The translations under genes and the position numbers were made by a program. The notes beneath the pieces were generated by a model. The model made no database searches and was not told the DNA's origin. It saw only the letters and a list, made by a program, of their open reading frames with translations. From Crossiella sp. SN42 (GTDB lineage Bacteria > Actinomycetota > Actinomycetes > Mycobacteriales > Pseudonocardiaceae), in contig NZ_JAMHIV010000016.1 of assembly GCF_023897065.1 (NCBI RefSeq), positions 153,838 to 217,837 on the forward strand: DNA of 64,000 nucleotides. Reading direction: 5' to 3'. Within the stretch, counting starts at the first letter, position 1. Each line of letters opens with the position of its first letter. Below, piece after piece: positions 1 to 7,576 of the stretch.

Positions 1-410
1 ACCTTGCCCGCGAGCCAGGCCTCGACCGAGAACCGCCAGGCGCCACGACCCGCGGCATCCGCGGCCAGCGGCACCGGCGCCTGGATGCGGCAGGAGAACC
101 AGTCACCATCCGGGTCTTCCTCGAGCGCCTCGACCAGCAGCTCCCGCACCGCCAGGCCATCCGCCGCGCCGTCGGCGACCGCGAGGTCAAGATCCTTCGT
201 CGCTCTGGCGCGGTCCCGGAGCCGGAACTCCAGTACCGCACCACCCTTGAGGATCCACTGCGCTCCGTCGTCCGCGGCGAGGCGGGCCGCCACCCGGTCG
301 AACACGACCCGGCGGCGGAGTCTGCCGAGGTCGGTGCTTTCCCGCTCGGCCTGCTGTTTGAGCCGGGTCTCCAGCGCTTGGCGCAGATCGGGCGCGCTCC
401 GGTACTGCAT
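1..410 (-). CDS. abiEii: AbiEii-type nucleotidyltransferase toxin, partial (cut by left window edge)
   Basis: This is the N-terminal 136 residues of a type IV toxin of the AbiEii/AbiGii nucleotidyltransferase family. The rest lies beyond the left edge. The reverse strand reads from an ATG at 410 into a protein containing WILKGGAVLEFRL and, about 20 residues later, ATKDLDLAV. These are the family's glycine-rich and DxD-type nucleotide and metal-binding motifs. The start shares one base with the stop of the antitoxin gene (TGATG), so the two are almost certainly translationally coupled. AbiEii proteins act as toxins by transferring NMPs, with tRNA as the target for studied members. The substrate here cannot be read from the sequence. 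The intact reading frame to the edge gives no sign of decay. Confidence 0.85.
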   Translation of the reverse strand, partial: MQYRSAPDLRQALETRLKQQAERESTDLGRLRRRVVFDRVAARLAADDGAQWILKGGAVLEFRLRDRARATKDLDLAVADGAADGLAVRELLVEALEEDPDGDWFSCRIQAPVPLAADAAGRGAWRFSVEAWLAGK

Positions 411-1027
411 CACTCCGCCTCCGCGCGCAGGGCCCGTTCCACGGCCAGCTCGGTCCGCGCGCCCATCTCCTGGGCCGCGTGCAGGAGTCGCCGTCGGCTC
501 ACCATTCCCCTGGCGAGGAGCTCACCGGCGGCGGAGTCGACGATGTCCTGGTCCATTCCCGCCGCGGCCGTCTCGAGGACGGCCCGCAGCGGGGTGGTGA
601 CCTGGAAACCCGAGTGCCGCTGCACGTCCTCATCGGTCAGCCGGGCCCGGTGCAGCACCACCGCGCTGTTCTGCTGCCGGAAGCCGGGTGGCACGGTCAG
701 GTGGATCTCCGCGGGGTTCGCGATGCCGAGGTCGTGCACCGCGAGCGCGCTGGTGTGCGAGACGACGGCGCGGTCCCGGCTCCAGATCGACCAGCGGACG
801 AACTGGTCGGTGTCCTCACTGGGCAGGTCCAGGTACTCGCGGAAGCGGTAGACCGCCCGGTCGACCCGCAGCCAGTTTCCGCGCTGCCGGTGGAACCGCT
901 GTGCTTGATAGGAGTAGCCGGCCGCGAGGGCGTCCGCCGCGGTGAAGTAACCGCGCTGGCGGGCGGCTACCTGCCAGAGCCGGTCACGCGGGCCTCGCTC
1001 GTCTGACACCCGGTCACCGTACCTCAT
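410..1027 (-). CDS. abiEi: AbiEi-family antitoxin / transcriptional autoregulator
   Basis: A 205-residue protein with the AbiEi architecture. The N-terminal winged-helix domain (about residues 10-65) reads through RQRGYFTAADALAAGYS, and a C-terminal domain of about 130 residues follows. AbiEi proteins neutralise the cognate AbiEii toxin without stable protein contact and repress their own operon by binding inverted repeats. The toxin gene follows immediately with a one-base stop-start overlap. The ATG at 1027 lies 10 bases from a strong AT-rich inverted repeat (1037-1079), a good candidate for the autoregulatory operator. An in-frame GTG codes residue 7, but ATG at 1027 is kept because it sits closest to the operator. 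Confidence 0.85.
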   Translation of the reverse strand: MRYGDRVSDERGPRDRLWQVAARQRGYFTAADALAAGYSYQAQRFHRQRGNWLRVDRAVYRFREYLDLPSEDTDQFVRWSIWSRDRAVVSHTSALAVHDLGIANPAEIHLTVPPGFRQQNSAVVLHRARLTDEDVQRHSGFQVTTPLRAVLETAAAGMDQDIVDSAAGELLARGMVSRRRLLHAAQEMGARTELAVERALRAEAE

Positions 1028-1036
1028 ACTCAGAGT

Positions 1037-1079
1037 AAGTTTTAGTTTTGCGCACCGAGTGCGCGTGAAACTAAAACTT
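1037..1079. promoter_or_regulatory. AT-rich inverted repeat, probable AbiEi operator (may also terminate espG)
   Basis: Perfect 12-base arms AAGTTTTAGTTT (1037-1048) and AAACTAAAACTT (1068-1079) flank a 19-base centre. The centre itself contains GCGCAC-CGA-GTGCGC (1050-1064). The arms are strikingly AT-rich for this genome and lie between the end of espG and the start of abiEi. AbiEi antitoxins are known to bind inverted repeats in their own promoters. The structure could also fold as a hairpin in RNA from the upstream gene. Confidence 0.6.
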
Positions 1080-1088
1080 TCGTGTAGT

Positions 1089-1832
1089 TCAGTCCCACCC
1101 CAGCGTCCGTGCCAGGTCCGCCAGCATCCGTTGCACCTGCGCCGTCACCCTGGCCGGGTTCCCGGGCGCGACCGTCGTCCACGACGACCCGTCATAGGTC
1201 CCGCGCTGCTCCAGCAGGTACCGCCCCCGCTCGGTGTCCAGGAAGCTCACCGTGTGCGCCGCCAGGTGCCGGCGACCGGCCCGGTCACGCATGGCCGCGG
1301 CGAACTGCCCACCGCCGATGATCCCGCTGAGCATGTGCCCCAAGGCTTCCGCGTCAGCGGACCGGACCCGGCGGGCGCGCAGGGCGGCGGTCAGGTCCTC
1401 GGTTCCGGTGTAGGCGCGGCCACAGGCCTCGTCGAAGACGGCGCTGGGCACGCTGACCGAGCGGCCGGGGCCGCCGCGCAGGGCGGGGGCGACCGAGACG
1501 ATCAGGCGGGGCAGGGCGGTGCCGAAGGCTGGGCGCAGGCGGATGAGGTGGTCGCTGCGGATGGCCAGCAGGCCGGCGTCGCCGGAGGCCACCGCGACCG
1601 CCCACACCTCGGGCTGCCGGGAGACCTGCACGGTCACCTCGCGCTGGGCGCCCGCCAGCAGGCGCAGCGCGGGGACCAGGTCGTCCTCCGGCGGCGCGGG
1701 CGGTCCCTGCCGGGCCGGGCCGGGTGGGCCGGCCAGTGCGGGTGGTGGCGCGCCCAGGTCCAGCCGTTGCCAGGTCAGGGCGAACTGGCGCGGGTCGAGT
1801 CTGAGTTCGGCGCGGCGCGTTCCCGCGGTCAC
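1089..1832 (-). CDS. ESX/type VII secretion-associated EspG-family protein
   Basis: A 247-residue protein. The opening RRAELRLDPRQFALTWQRLDLG and the pattern ahead (a low-complexity Pro/Gly stretch at about residues 33-50, then alternating strands ending in LADLARTLGWD) match the actinobacterial EspG family. EspG proteins are cytosolic chaperones that hold PE/PPE-type substrates for ESX secretion machines. No ESX core genes (EccC, EccD, MycP) or WXG100/PPE genes are visible in this window, so it looks like an orphan chaperone. Orphans of this kind are common in Pseudonocardiaceae, where most lack a characterised client. The assignment is by sequence pattern only. Confidence 0.7.
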   Translation of the reverse strand: MTAGTRRAELRLDPRQFALTWQRLDLGAPPPALAGPPGPARQGPPAPPEDDLVPALRLLAGAQREVTVQVSRQPEVWAVAVASGDAGLLAIRSDHLIRLRPAFGTALPRLIVSVAPALRGGPGRSVSVPSAVFDEACGRAYTGTEDLTAALRARRVRSADAEALGHMLSGIIGGGQFAAAMRDRAGRRHLAAHTVSFLDTERGRYLLEQRGTYDGSSWTTVAPGNPARVTAQVQRMLADLARTLGWD

Positions 1833-1907
1833 GGCAACGTCCCCATGAGGCTGCCCCTCTCCGCTGTTGCGACGGTGCGGAAAGTGAGACGGGAAACGGG
1901 ACGTGCG

Positions 1908-1933
1908 GGTTCCCTATGAACGAGGTTCCCTAT
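1908..1933. repeat. Two direct copies of GGTTCCCTAT 16 bases apart upstream of espG
   Basis: GGTTCCCTAT occurs at 1908-1917 and again at 1924-1933. On the reverse strand this reads ATAGGGAACC twice, 75-100 bases upstream of the espG start. The TATAGG within one copy could serve as a -10 element. Together they could be a tandem activator or repressor site. There is no experimental basis. Confidence 0.3.
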
Positions 1934-1939
1934 ACGGAC

Positions 1940-2389
1940 CTACGAACGGCGGGGCATCGGCAGCCGGACGCGGAGCAGGAAGCCGTAGAGCGCGCCCGCG
2001 ACGCAGGCCAGGGCGAGCAGCACCGAGCTGAGCCTGCCCGCGAGCCCACTGCCGGTCGGTGTCGCCCCGGCCGGCAGCACCACCAGCTCGCCGGCGGCCA
2101 CCGGCACGGGCAGGGCGACCCGCAGGGTCTCGCCCTGGCGGTGGCCGCAGCCGTCCAGCTTGGCCTGGCGCTTCTGGCCGTCGACCTCCAGCTCGACCAC
2201 GTCCTGCGCGGCCTGGCCTGAGCACGGCGATGAGGTGACCACGACCGCGCTGACCTCGCGGGTCCGCGCCTGCGGCGGGGTGTCACCGAGCAGCGGGCGC
2301 AGCCAGACGACCAGCGCGGTGCCGAGACCGACCAGCCCGACCGCGAGCAGGATCAGTCCCCAGCGCACGGGAGCGGGTCGGGGAGCCAC
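1940..2389 (-). CDS. Two-TM membrane protein with extracytoplasmic domain (DUF3592-like layout)
   Basis: A protein of about 149 residues. A TM segment lies at about residues 10-30 (WGLILLAVGLVGLGTALVVW). An extracytoplasmic domain of about 80 residues follows, with two cysteines (CSGQ and CGHR) that could pair. A second TM at about 117-137 leads to a short basic tail. The TM-domain-TM plan and the DVVELEVDGQKRQAKL strand resemble DUF3592-type proteins, but the match is loose. The start is uncertain: GTG at 2389 gives the shortest distance to the upstream DUF5666 gene (44 bases) but has a poor ribosome site, and GTG at 2368 is possible. It is probably co-transcribed with the DUF5666 gene. Function unknown. 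Confidence 0.55.
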   Translation of the reverse strand: MAPRPAPVRWGLILLAVGLVGLGTALVVWLRPLLGDTPPQARTREVSAVVVTSSPCSGQAAQDVVELEVDGQKRQAKLDGCGHRQGETLRVALPVPVAAGELVVLPAGATPTGSGLAGRLSSVLLALACVAGALYGFLLRVRLPMPRRS

Positions 2390-2433
2390 CCTGCCGATGG
2401 TGGCAGAAGGCTCCCCGTACCGGTCAACCGGCG

Positions 2434-3111
2434 CTACCGCTTGGCCGGGACCTGGCGCAGGCGCTCGGCCTTGAGCACCGCGCCGCTCTCCACCGCGTCC
2501 CCGCGCACCGCGACCACGTCGCCCACCTTGGGCTTGTCCTGGATGCCGGAGAGGTCGACCGCCTGGGCCAGCCCGGAGCGGGCCAGGATGGTGGCGCGGT
2601 CGCCGTCCAGCTTGGTCACGGTGCCGGTGAGGTGCGCCTTCGGCACGGTCACCCGCAACGCCTTGTTGTCCTTGGTCACCCGGACCGCGACCCGGTGGCC
2701 CGGCTTGAGGCCGGTCAGCTCGGCCACCCCGTTGCCGTGCACCCTGGTGCGCGCGTCCGCCTCCACGGTCACCTCGCCGCCGCCGTCCCTGGTGACGGTG
2801 AGCTTGCTGGTCTCCACCGACTTCACCGTGCCGAGCAGCACGGTGGTGTCGGCCTGCTGGCGGCGCTTGTCCTTGGGCCCCTTGGCCGGGTGCGCGGCGG
2901 CCTCGGCCGCGACCGGCTCGGCGGCCAGCCGGACCTCGCCCGCGGGCTGGGCCTGGCCGGTGAGACCGCCGAGCAGCACGGCCCCGATCGCCGCGCCCGC
3001 CACGCCGACCACCGCGACCACGCCGAGCGCCTTGAGCCCCCTGCGGCGGGGTGGCGCGGTCTCGGCGGCCTGCTCCTGCGGGACGGGCACGATCAACGGC
3101 TCCTCGTTCAC
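2434..3111 (-). CDS. Membrane-anchored DUF5666-domain protein
   Basis: A 225-residue protein. It has a cytoplasmic tail rich in Pro and Arg, one TM helix at about residues 26-48 (LGVVAVVGVAGAAIGAVLLGG), a charged linker, and then two repeats of a small beta domain. The first repeat begins LLGTVKSVETSKLTVTRDGG and the second LTGTVTKLDGDRATILAR. The G-T-V-x-x-V/L pattern with later RVAVRVTKDNKALRV is that of DUF5666 (OB-like beta barrels). The domain probably sits outside the membrane, possibly at the cell wall. It is divergent from the response-regulator gene at 3253 and shares with it an intergenic region full of phased repeats, so it is a likely target of that two-component system. Confidence 0.7.
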   Translation of the reverse strand: MNEEPLIVPVPQEQAAETAPPRRRGLKALGVVAVVGVAGAAIGAVLLGGLTGQAQPAGEVRLAAEPVAAEAAAHPAKGPKDKRRQQADTTVLLGTVKSVETSKLTVTRDGGGEVTVEADARTRVHGNGVAELTGLKPGHRVAVRVTKDNKALRVTVPKAHLTGTVTKLDGDRATILARSGLAQAVDLSGIQDKPKVGDVVAVRGDAVESGAVLKAERLRQVPAKR

Positions 3112-3181
3112 GGTTCCTCCACGACGGCTGTGCGCACTTGACGGCTGGTGCGCGATCCGTCAGCCGACGCTCCTCGCCGAA

Positions 3182-3238
3182 GCTGAACCCGAGCTGAAAC
3201 ACCCGGTTCGGGGCAGGCACCTTCAGCCATGCTTCAGC
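3182..3238. promoter_or_regulatory. Phased operator array in a divergent promoter (likely response-regulator sites)
   Basis: GCTGAA occurs at 3182-3187 and 3193-3198, and its reverse complement TTCAGC at 3222-3227 and 3233-3238. Each pair is repeated exactly 11 bases apart, about one helical turn, and the two pairs face each other. OmpR/PhoB-type regulators typically bind direct repeats spaced 10-11 bases. The array lies between the divergent DUF5666 gene and the response-regulator gene, so autoregulation and control of both operons is the natural reading. Confidence 0.6.
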
Positions 3239-3252
3239 CTGGTGGGACCACA

Positions 3253-3939
3253 ATGGGACCGGTGAGCACCGCTGCACGAGTTCTGCTCGTCGAGGACGCC
3301 GAGGCCATCCGGGTCGCGGTGGCCTCCGCGCTGTCCGCCGCCGGGTACGCCGCCGAGGCCAGACCGGACGGCCGCACCCTGGAGGCGGACCTGGAGTCCT
3401 TCCGGCCGGACCTGGTCATCCTGGACGTGATGCTGCCGGGCCGGGACGGGTTCGCGCTGCTGGAGGTGGTGCGCAGCCGGTGCGACTCGGCGGTGGTGCT
3501 GCTGACCGCGCGGGACGGCGTGCACGACCGGGTGCGCGGGCTGCGCGGCGGCGCGGACGACTACGTGGTCAAGCCGTTCGAGCTGGCCGAGCTGATCGCG
3601 CGGGTGGGCGCGGTGCTGCGGCGGCTCAACCGGGTGCCCTCCACCACCCAGATCGCCGACCTGGTGATCGACGCCGACGGCGGCATCGTCTCCAGGGGCG
3701 GGGCGAACATCGAGCTGACCGCGACCGAGCTGCGGCTGCTGTCCTACCTGGCCGCCCAGCGCGGGCGGGTGGTGAGCAAGACGCAGATCCTCACCGCGGT
3801 GTGGGGCTATGAGGACTACGACGCGAACCTGGTCGAGGTGCACGTGAGCGCGCTGCGCCGCAAGCTGGAGGCGCACGGGCCGCGACTGCTGCACACCGTG
3901 CGCGGCCTGGGCTACGTGCTGCGCGCGAACGAGCCGTGA
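3253..3939 (+). CDS. OmpR/PhoB-family response regulator
   Basis: A 228-residue response regulator. The receiver domain spans about residues 8-120, with acidic pocket ED at 14-15, phospho-acceptor Asp58 in VILDVMLPG, and the conserved Lys in DYVVKPFE. The C-terminal winged-helix DNA-binding domain (about 135-225) ends in the typical TVRGLGYVLR. ATG at 3253 was chosen over the earlier codon at 3229 because the longer form would start inside the operator repeats. GTG at 3262 is also possible. The gene overlaps the histidine kinase by 4 bases (GTGA). Probable targets are itself and the divergent DUF5666 membrane protein. The signal is unknown. Confidence 0.9.
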   Translation: MGPVSTAARVLLVEDAEAIRVAVASALSAAGYAAEARPDGRTLEADLESFRPDLVILDVMLPGRDGFALLEVVRSRCDSAVVLLTARDGVHDRVRGLRGGADDYVVKPFELAELIARVGAVLRRLNRVPSTTQIADLVIDADGGIVSRGGANIELTATELRLLSYLAAQRGRVVSKTQILTAVWGYEDYDANLVEVHVSALRRKLEAHGPRLLHTVRGLGYVLRANEP

Positions 3940-5276
3940 CCGGCGCCGAGCCGCGACCGCTGCGCACCGGCTCGCTGCGGCTGCGGGTGTCCTGGGCCTC
4001 CTTCGGCGTGTTCGCGCTGGCGGTCATCGCGCTGATCGTGCTGGTGGACTGGCGCTTCGGCGTGCAGTCGACGCGCGAGCTCAAGGACCGGATGCAGGCG
4101 CGCGGGGACCTGGTGGTCAGCGCGGCGCGGGACTACCCGAGGGACAACCAGTACCTGGCGGTCAAGGCCACCGGCAACGGCATCCGCGGCACCGTGGTGC
4201 TGCCCAACGGCCAGGAGTTCCACGGCCCCAACCTCGGCGAGCTGGTCGACCCGGTGCGGGTGGAGCGGCAGCTGCCCGGCAAGCGCAAGCTCATCCTGGT
4301 CGCCGACCGCACCGAGACCAGCGCGGCCCAGCGCAGGCTGCGCCAGCTGCTGAGCCTGCTCGGCGTGGGCACCCTGGTCATCGCGGCCCTGGTGCAGGCG
4401 CTGGTGATCCGGCTGTCGCTGCGCCCGCTGGACCGGATGACCAGCCTGGCCCGCTCCATCGCCGGTGGGCACCGCGGCGGCAGGCTGGCGCCGACCAAGC
4501 GGAACACCGACATGGGTCGCTCCGCCGCCGCCTTCGACGAGATGCTGGACGCCCTGGAAGGCGCGGAACGGCAGGCGCGGGAGTCCGAGGAACGGGTGCG
4601 CCGGTTCCTGGCCGACGCCGCGCACGAGCTGCGCACCCCGCTGGCCGGGGTGCAGGCCGCGGCCGAGGCGGTGGTGCAGAGCAGCCCGGAGACCAGCTTC
4701 GAGGAGCGGGAGCGGCTCAACGTGCTGATGGCGCGGGAGGCCAGGCGGGCCGGCAGGCTGGTGGAGGACCTGCTCTCCATCGCCCGGATCGACGAGGGCC
4801 TGGAGCTGCGCTGGGAGCCGGTGGACCTGCTGGCGCTGGCCCGCTCGGAGGCCGAGCGGATCCGGTTGCTGGCCAACCACGTGCAGGTGGTGGTCGCGGG
4901 CACGCCGGCGGTGGTCTCCGGGGACGCCGACCGGCTGGCCCAGGTGCTGGCCAACCTGCTCGGCAACGCCCGCCGCTACTCCGAGCGCGGCGGCGTGGTC
5001 ACGGTGCAGGTCGGGCAGCACGGGCCGTGGGCCTACGCGGAGGTCGCCGACGCCGGGCCGGGGGTGCCGCCCGCGGACCGGGAGCGGATCTTCGACCGGC
5101 TGGTGCGGCTGGACTCGGCGCGGGACCGGGGCTCGGGCGGCGCGGGGCTTGGGCTGGCGATCGCGCAGGGCATCGCGCGGGCGCATGGCGGCAACCTGGA
5201 GTGCGTGCAGCCGCCGCCGGGTCAGCCGGGAGCGCTGTTCCGGCTGCTGCTGCCGATCCGCCCGCCCGGCGACTGA
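3936..5276 (+). CDS. Sensor histidine kinase, cognate of the upstream response regulator
   Basis: A 446-residue HAMP histidine kinase. TM1 is at about residues 20-38, a short extracytoplasmic sensor of about 100 residues follows, and TM2 is at about 138-160. HAMP then leads to the dimerisation H-box RFLADAAHELRTPLAG with phospho-acceptor His230. The ATPase domain shows the N-box NLLGNARRYS, the G1 box DAGPGV and the G2 box GGAGLGLAIA. GTG at 3936 overlaps the regulator stop (GTGA), which fixes the start and implies a co-translated pair. The small sensor domain has no cysteines or obvious ligand-binding motif. Envelope stress is a reasonable guess given the neighbouring membrane-anchored proteins, but it is only inference. 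Confidence 0.88.
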   Translation: MTGAEPRPLRTGSLRLRVSWASFGVFALAVIALIVLVDWRFGVQSTRELKDRMQARGDLVVSAARDYPRDNQYLAVKATGNGIRGTVVLPNGQEFHGPNLGELVDPVRVERQLPGKRKLILVADRTETSAAQRRLRQLLSLLGVGTLVIAALVQALVIRLSLRPLDRMTSLARSIAGGHRGGRLAPTKRNTDMGRSAAAFDEMLDALEGAERQARESEERVRRFLADAAHELRTPLAGVQAAAEAVVQSSPETSFEERERLNVLMAREARRAGRLVEDLLSIARIDEGLELRWEPVDLLALARSEAERIRLLANHVQVVVAGTPAVVSGDADRLAQVLANLLGNARRYSERGGVVTVQVGQHGPWAYAEVADAGPGVPPADRERIFDRLVRLDSARDRGSGGAGLGLAIAQGIARAHGGNLECVQPPPGQPGALFRLLLPIRPPGD

Positions 5277-5286
5277 CCCGCGCGGC

Positions 5287-6354
5287 TCACTCCGGGCTGG
5301 CCGGGGTGACCTTCTTGACGTACAGCAGCCGGTCCCCGGTCTCGATCGCGTCCGCCTCCGGGGCGTCCACCCGGTACAGCTGACCGGCACGGACCACGCC
5401 GAGCACGATGTCGGAGATGTGCCGGGGCGAGCCGCCGACCTCGTTGGGCTCCACGTCGCGTTCGGCGATGGCCAGGCCGGCGTCCGGGGTGAGCAGGTCC
5501 TCGAACATCTCCACGATGGACGGGGTGGTGGTGGCCATGCCGAGCAGGCGGCCAGCCGTCTCGCTGGAGACCACCACCGAGTCGGCGCCGGACTGGCGGA
5601 GCAGGTGCACGTTCTCCGCTTCGCGGACCGAGGCGACGATCTGGGCCTTGGGGGCGAGCTCGCGGGCGGTCAGGGTGACCAGCACCGCGGTGTCGTCCCG
5701 GTTGGTGGCCACCACCACGGCCTTGGCCTGCGGCACGCCCGCGATGCGCAGCACGTCGGAGCGGGTGCCGGAGCCGTGCACGGTGACCAGCTTCTGCTGG
5801 GTGGCGGCTTCCAGGGACTCGTGCTCGGTGTCCACCACCACGATCTGGCTGGGGTCCACCCCGTCGCCGAGCAGCGCGCTGACCGACGAGCGGCCCTTCG
5901 TGCCGTAGCCGATGACGACCACGTGGTCACGCACGTTGGCCCTCCACTTCTGGATCTTGAAAGCCTGGCGGGAACGTTCGGTGAGCACTTCGAGGGTGGT
6001 ACCGACCAGCACGATCAGGAAGAGCACCCGGAGTGGGGTGATCACCAGGATGTTGGTCAACCGGGCCGAGTCCGAGACCGGGGTGATGTCGCCGTAGCCG
6101 GTGGTGGACAGCGACACCGTGGCGTAGTAGATGGAGTCGAGCAGGGTCAGCCCATTGTCGTCCACGTCCCGGTAGCCGTGGCGGTCCAGGTACACGATGA
6201 TCACCGTAATGGCCAGCGCGATGGACGCGCCGATCACCCTGGTGATGATCGAGCGCACCGGACCGCGGCCACCCTCGGGGATTCTGATGACCCCCACCAG
6301 GTCGTGGTCAGGACGGTCGGTCAGCTGGCTCACCGACCACCGACGCCGGATCAT
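5287..6354 (-). CDS. Two-TM potassium channel with RCK (TrkA-N/TrkA-C) domains
   Basis: A 355-residue ion channel. TM1 is at about residues 38-57. The pore helix and selectivity filter TTGYGD (84-89) are canonical for potassium, and TM2 is at about 98-122. The cytosolic RCK domain begins HVVVIGYGTKGRSSV, a Rossmann nucleotide-binding loop, and is followed by a TrkA-C-like domain. Such channels form tetramers gated by nucleotides or ions bound to the RCK ring. The ATG at 6354 overlaps the stop of the upstream peptidase-like gene by 4 bases (ATGA). From memory it corresponds to Rv3200c, which also lies next to adnB in mycobacteria, so it belongs to the conserved backbone. It ends 11 bases from the convergent kinase gene. 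Confidence 0.9.
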   Translation of the reverse strand: MIRRRWSVSQLTDRPDHDLVGVIRIPEGGRGPVRSIITRVIGASIALAITVIIVYLDRHGYRDVDDNGLTLLDSIYYATVSLSTTGYGDITPVSDSARLTNILVITPLRVLFLIVLVGTTLEVLTERSRQAFKIQKWRANVRDHVVVIGYGTKGRSSVSALLGDGVDPSQIVVVDTEHESLEAATQQKLVTVHGSGTRSDVLRIAGVPQAKAVVVATNRDDTAVLVTLTARELAPKAQIVASVREAENVHLLRQSGADSVVVSSETAGRLLGMATTTPSIVEMFEDLLTPDAGLAIAERDVEPNEVGGSPRHISDIVLGVVRAGQLYRVDAPEADAIETGDRLLYVKKVTPASPE

Positions 6355-7142
6355 GCGGCACTCCCCCGATCGGTCAGGCCGGACGCGCGGGCGCCGGCGG
6401 TGCGCACCAGTGTGGCGAGTGCCTCCGCGTGCCCGTGCAGCGAGGCCAGGTCAACCCGCTCGTCCGCGCCCGGACCCGGCCGCGCGGTCAGCGGTGGCAG
6501 GGCGGGCAGCGCCCGTGCGCCCAGCGCGGTGCTCAGCAGCGGGGCGGCCTGCGCGCGCACCGGTTCGGCGGCACAGCACAGCACGTGATCCGCGGCCAGC
6601 TCCGCCGGGTACTCCCCGAGCAGCTCGTACAGGCTGGCCGCCGAGGGCAGGCCGGCGCCGTCGGCGAGCAGCCGCAGGCCCAGCGCGGGCCGCCGGCGGC
6701 CGGTGGCGGCCAGGTGGGCGCGCACGCCCAGGCGCAGCGCGGCGATCCGGCCGCGGCCGGATCGCACGCCGAGGCCGTGCAGCTGGCCCTCGCGCACGGT
6801 CGGCTCGAACGGCGGGAACCGCCAGTCGGCCAGCGCCGAGGGGGCGGGCACGTCGTGGTGGGTGTAGAGCAGCAGGGTCGGCGCGCCGGGCTCGGCCGGC
6901 CACTCGGCGTACACCGAGGGCACGCCGCGCAGGTCCCAGCGGCGGATCCGCGGCCAGCCGTCGCGGTCCAGGCGCAGGGCCAGCGCGTCGGCGGAACGGG
7001 TCACATCGGTGCGGTGCGCCGGGTCGGCGCTGATCGCGGGGATGGTCGTCCAGTCACGCAGGTCCGCCAGGAAGGTCTCGGCCAGGGCCTTGACCGCCTG
7101 TGCTTCGGCGGCACCCGCGCCCGGATGGTGGTCGTCGGTCAC
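6351..7142 (-). CDS. Degenerate, shortened M20-family metallopeptidase homologue
   Basis: About 263 residues from GTG at 7142 (an alternative GTG lies at 7187). It aligns by eye with the N-terminal part of M20 dipeptidases: LRDWTTIPAISADPAHR, then YTHHDVPAP, then FPPFEPTVREGQLHGLG. In active enzymes the last segment runs into GAxDDKG and later a GEEE metal-binding motif. Here those positions read GVRSGRG and LLADGAGLPS, so the bridging Asp and the catalytic and metal-binding Glu residues are missing. The protein is also about 200 residues short of the usual 430-460. It is very likely not a peptidase. The ATGA overlap with the potassium channel gene suggests a coupled, perhaps regulatory, role. 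Confidence 0.6.
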   Translation of the reverse strand: MTDDHHPGAGAAEAQAVKALAETFLADLRDWTTIPAISADPAHRTDVTRSADALALRLDRDGWPRIRRWDLRGVPSVYAEWPAEPGAPTLLLYTHHDVPAPSALADWRFPPFEPTVREGQLHGLGVRSGRGRIAALRLGVRAHLAATGRRRPALGLRLLADGAGLPSAASLYELLGEYPAELAADHVLCCAAEPVRAQAAPLLSTALGARALPALPPLTARPGPGADERVDLASLHGHAEALATLVRTAGARASGLTDRGSAA

Positions 7143-7204
7143 GGCGAAGCAGGCTAGGGCATCGGCGCGGGCGGCCGCCGCCGACACGACCTATGCTCGC
7201 CGGC

Positions 7205-7576
7205 ATGAAGCGTGCCAAGGCCGCGGTTGTGCTCGCCGGGTTCCTCAGCGGGATGGGTGTGCTGCACTTCGTGCACCCGAAGCCCTTCGACCAGCTGGTG
7301 CCCGAGGCCCTGCCCGGCGGACCCCGGACCTGGACCTATCTGTCCGGGGTCGCCGAGCTGGCGGTGGGCGCGGCGGTGGCCGTGCCGAAGACCCGCAGGC
7401 TGGGCGCGCTGGCCGCCGCCGCGCTGTTCGTCGCGGTGTTCCCGGCCAACGTCAAGATGGCCTGGGACTGGCGGCACAAGCCGCTCAAGCAGAAGCTGGT
7501 CGCCTTCGGCAGGCTGCCGCTCCAGGTCCCGCTGGTGCTGTGGGCACTGCGGGTGCGCCGCGACGCCGGTCAGTAG
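7205..7576 (+). CDS. DoxX-like small integral membrane protein
   Basis: 123 residues with four hydrophobic segments: KAAVVLAGFLSGMGVLHFV, the region near YLSGVAELAVGAAVAV, LGALAAAALFVAVFPANV and LPLQVPLVLWAL. It carries the DoxX-family signature of a His-Pro near TM1 (HFVHPKPFD) and PANVKMAWD before the last helix. DoxX-like proteins are four-TM proteins with roles ranging from quinone-linked oxidation to redox homeostasis. The substrate is not deducible here. ATG at 7205 is used, though another ATG in frame at 7193 is possible and neither has a strong ribosome site. It is divergent from the M20-like gene and convergent with the next gene, whose stop codons overlap by 7 bases. Confidence 0.75.
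   Translation: MKRAKAAVVLAGFLSGMGVLHFVHPKPFDQLVPEALPGGPRTWTYLSGVAELAVGAAVAVPKTRRLGALAAAALFVAVFPANVKMAWDWRHKPLKQKLVAFGRLPLQVPLVLWALRVRRDAGQ

Noticed and set aside
5400..6588. Forward frames over the potassium channel
   Set aside because: Antisense to an intact channel with TTGYGD filter and RCK motifs.
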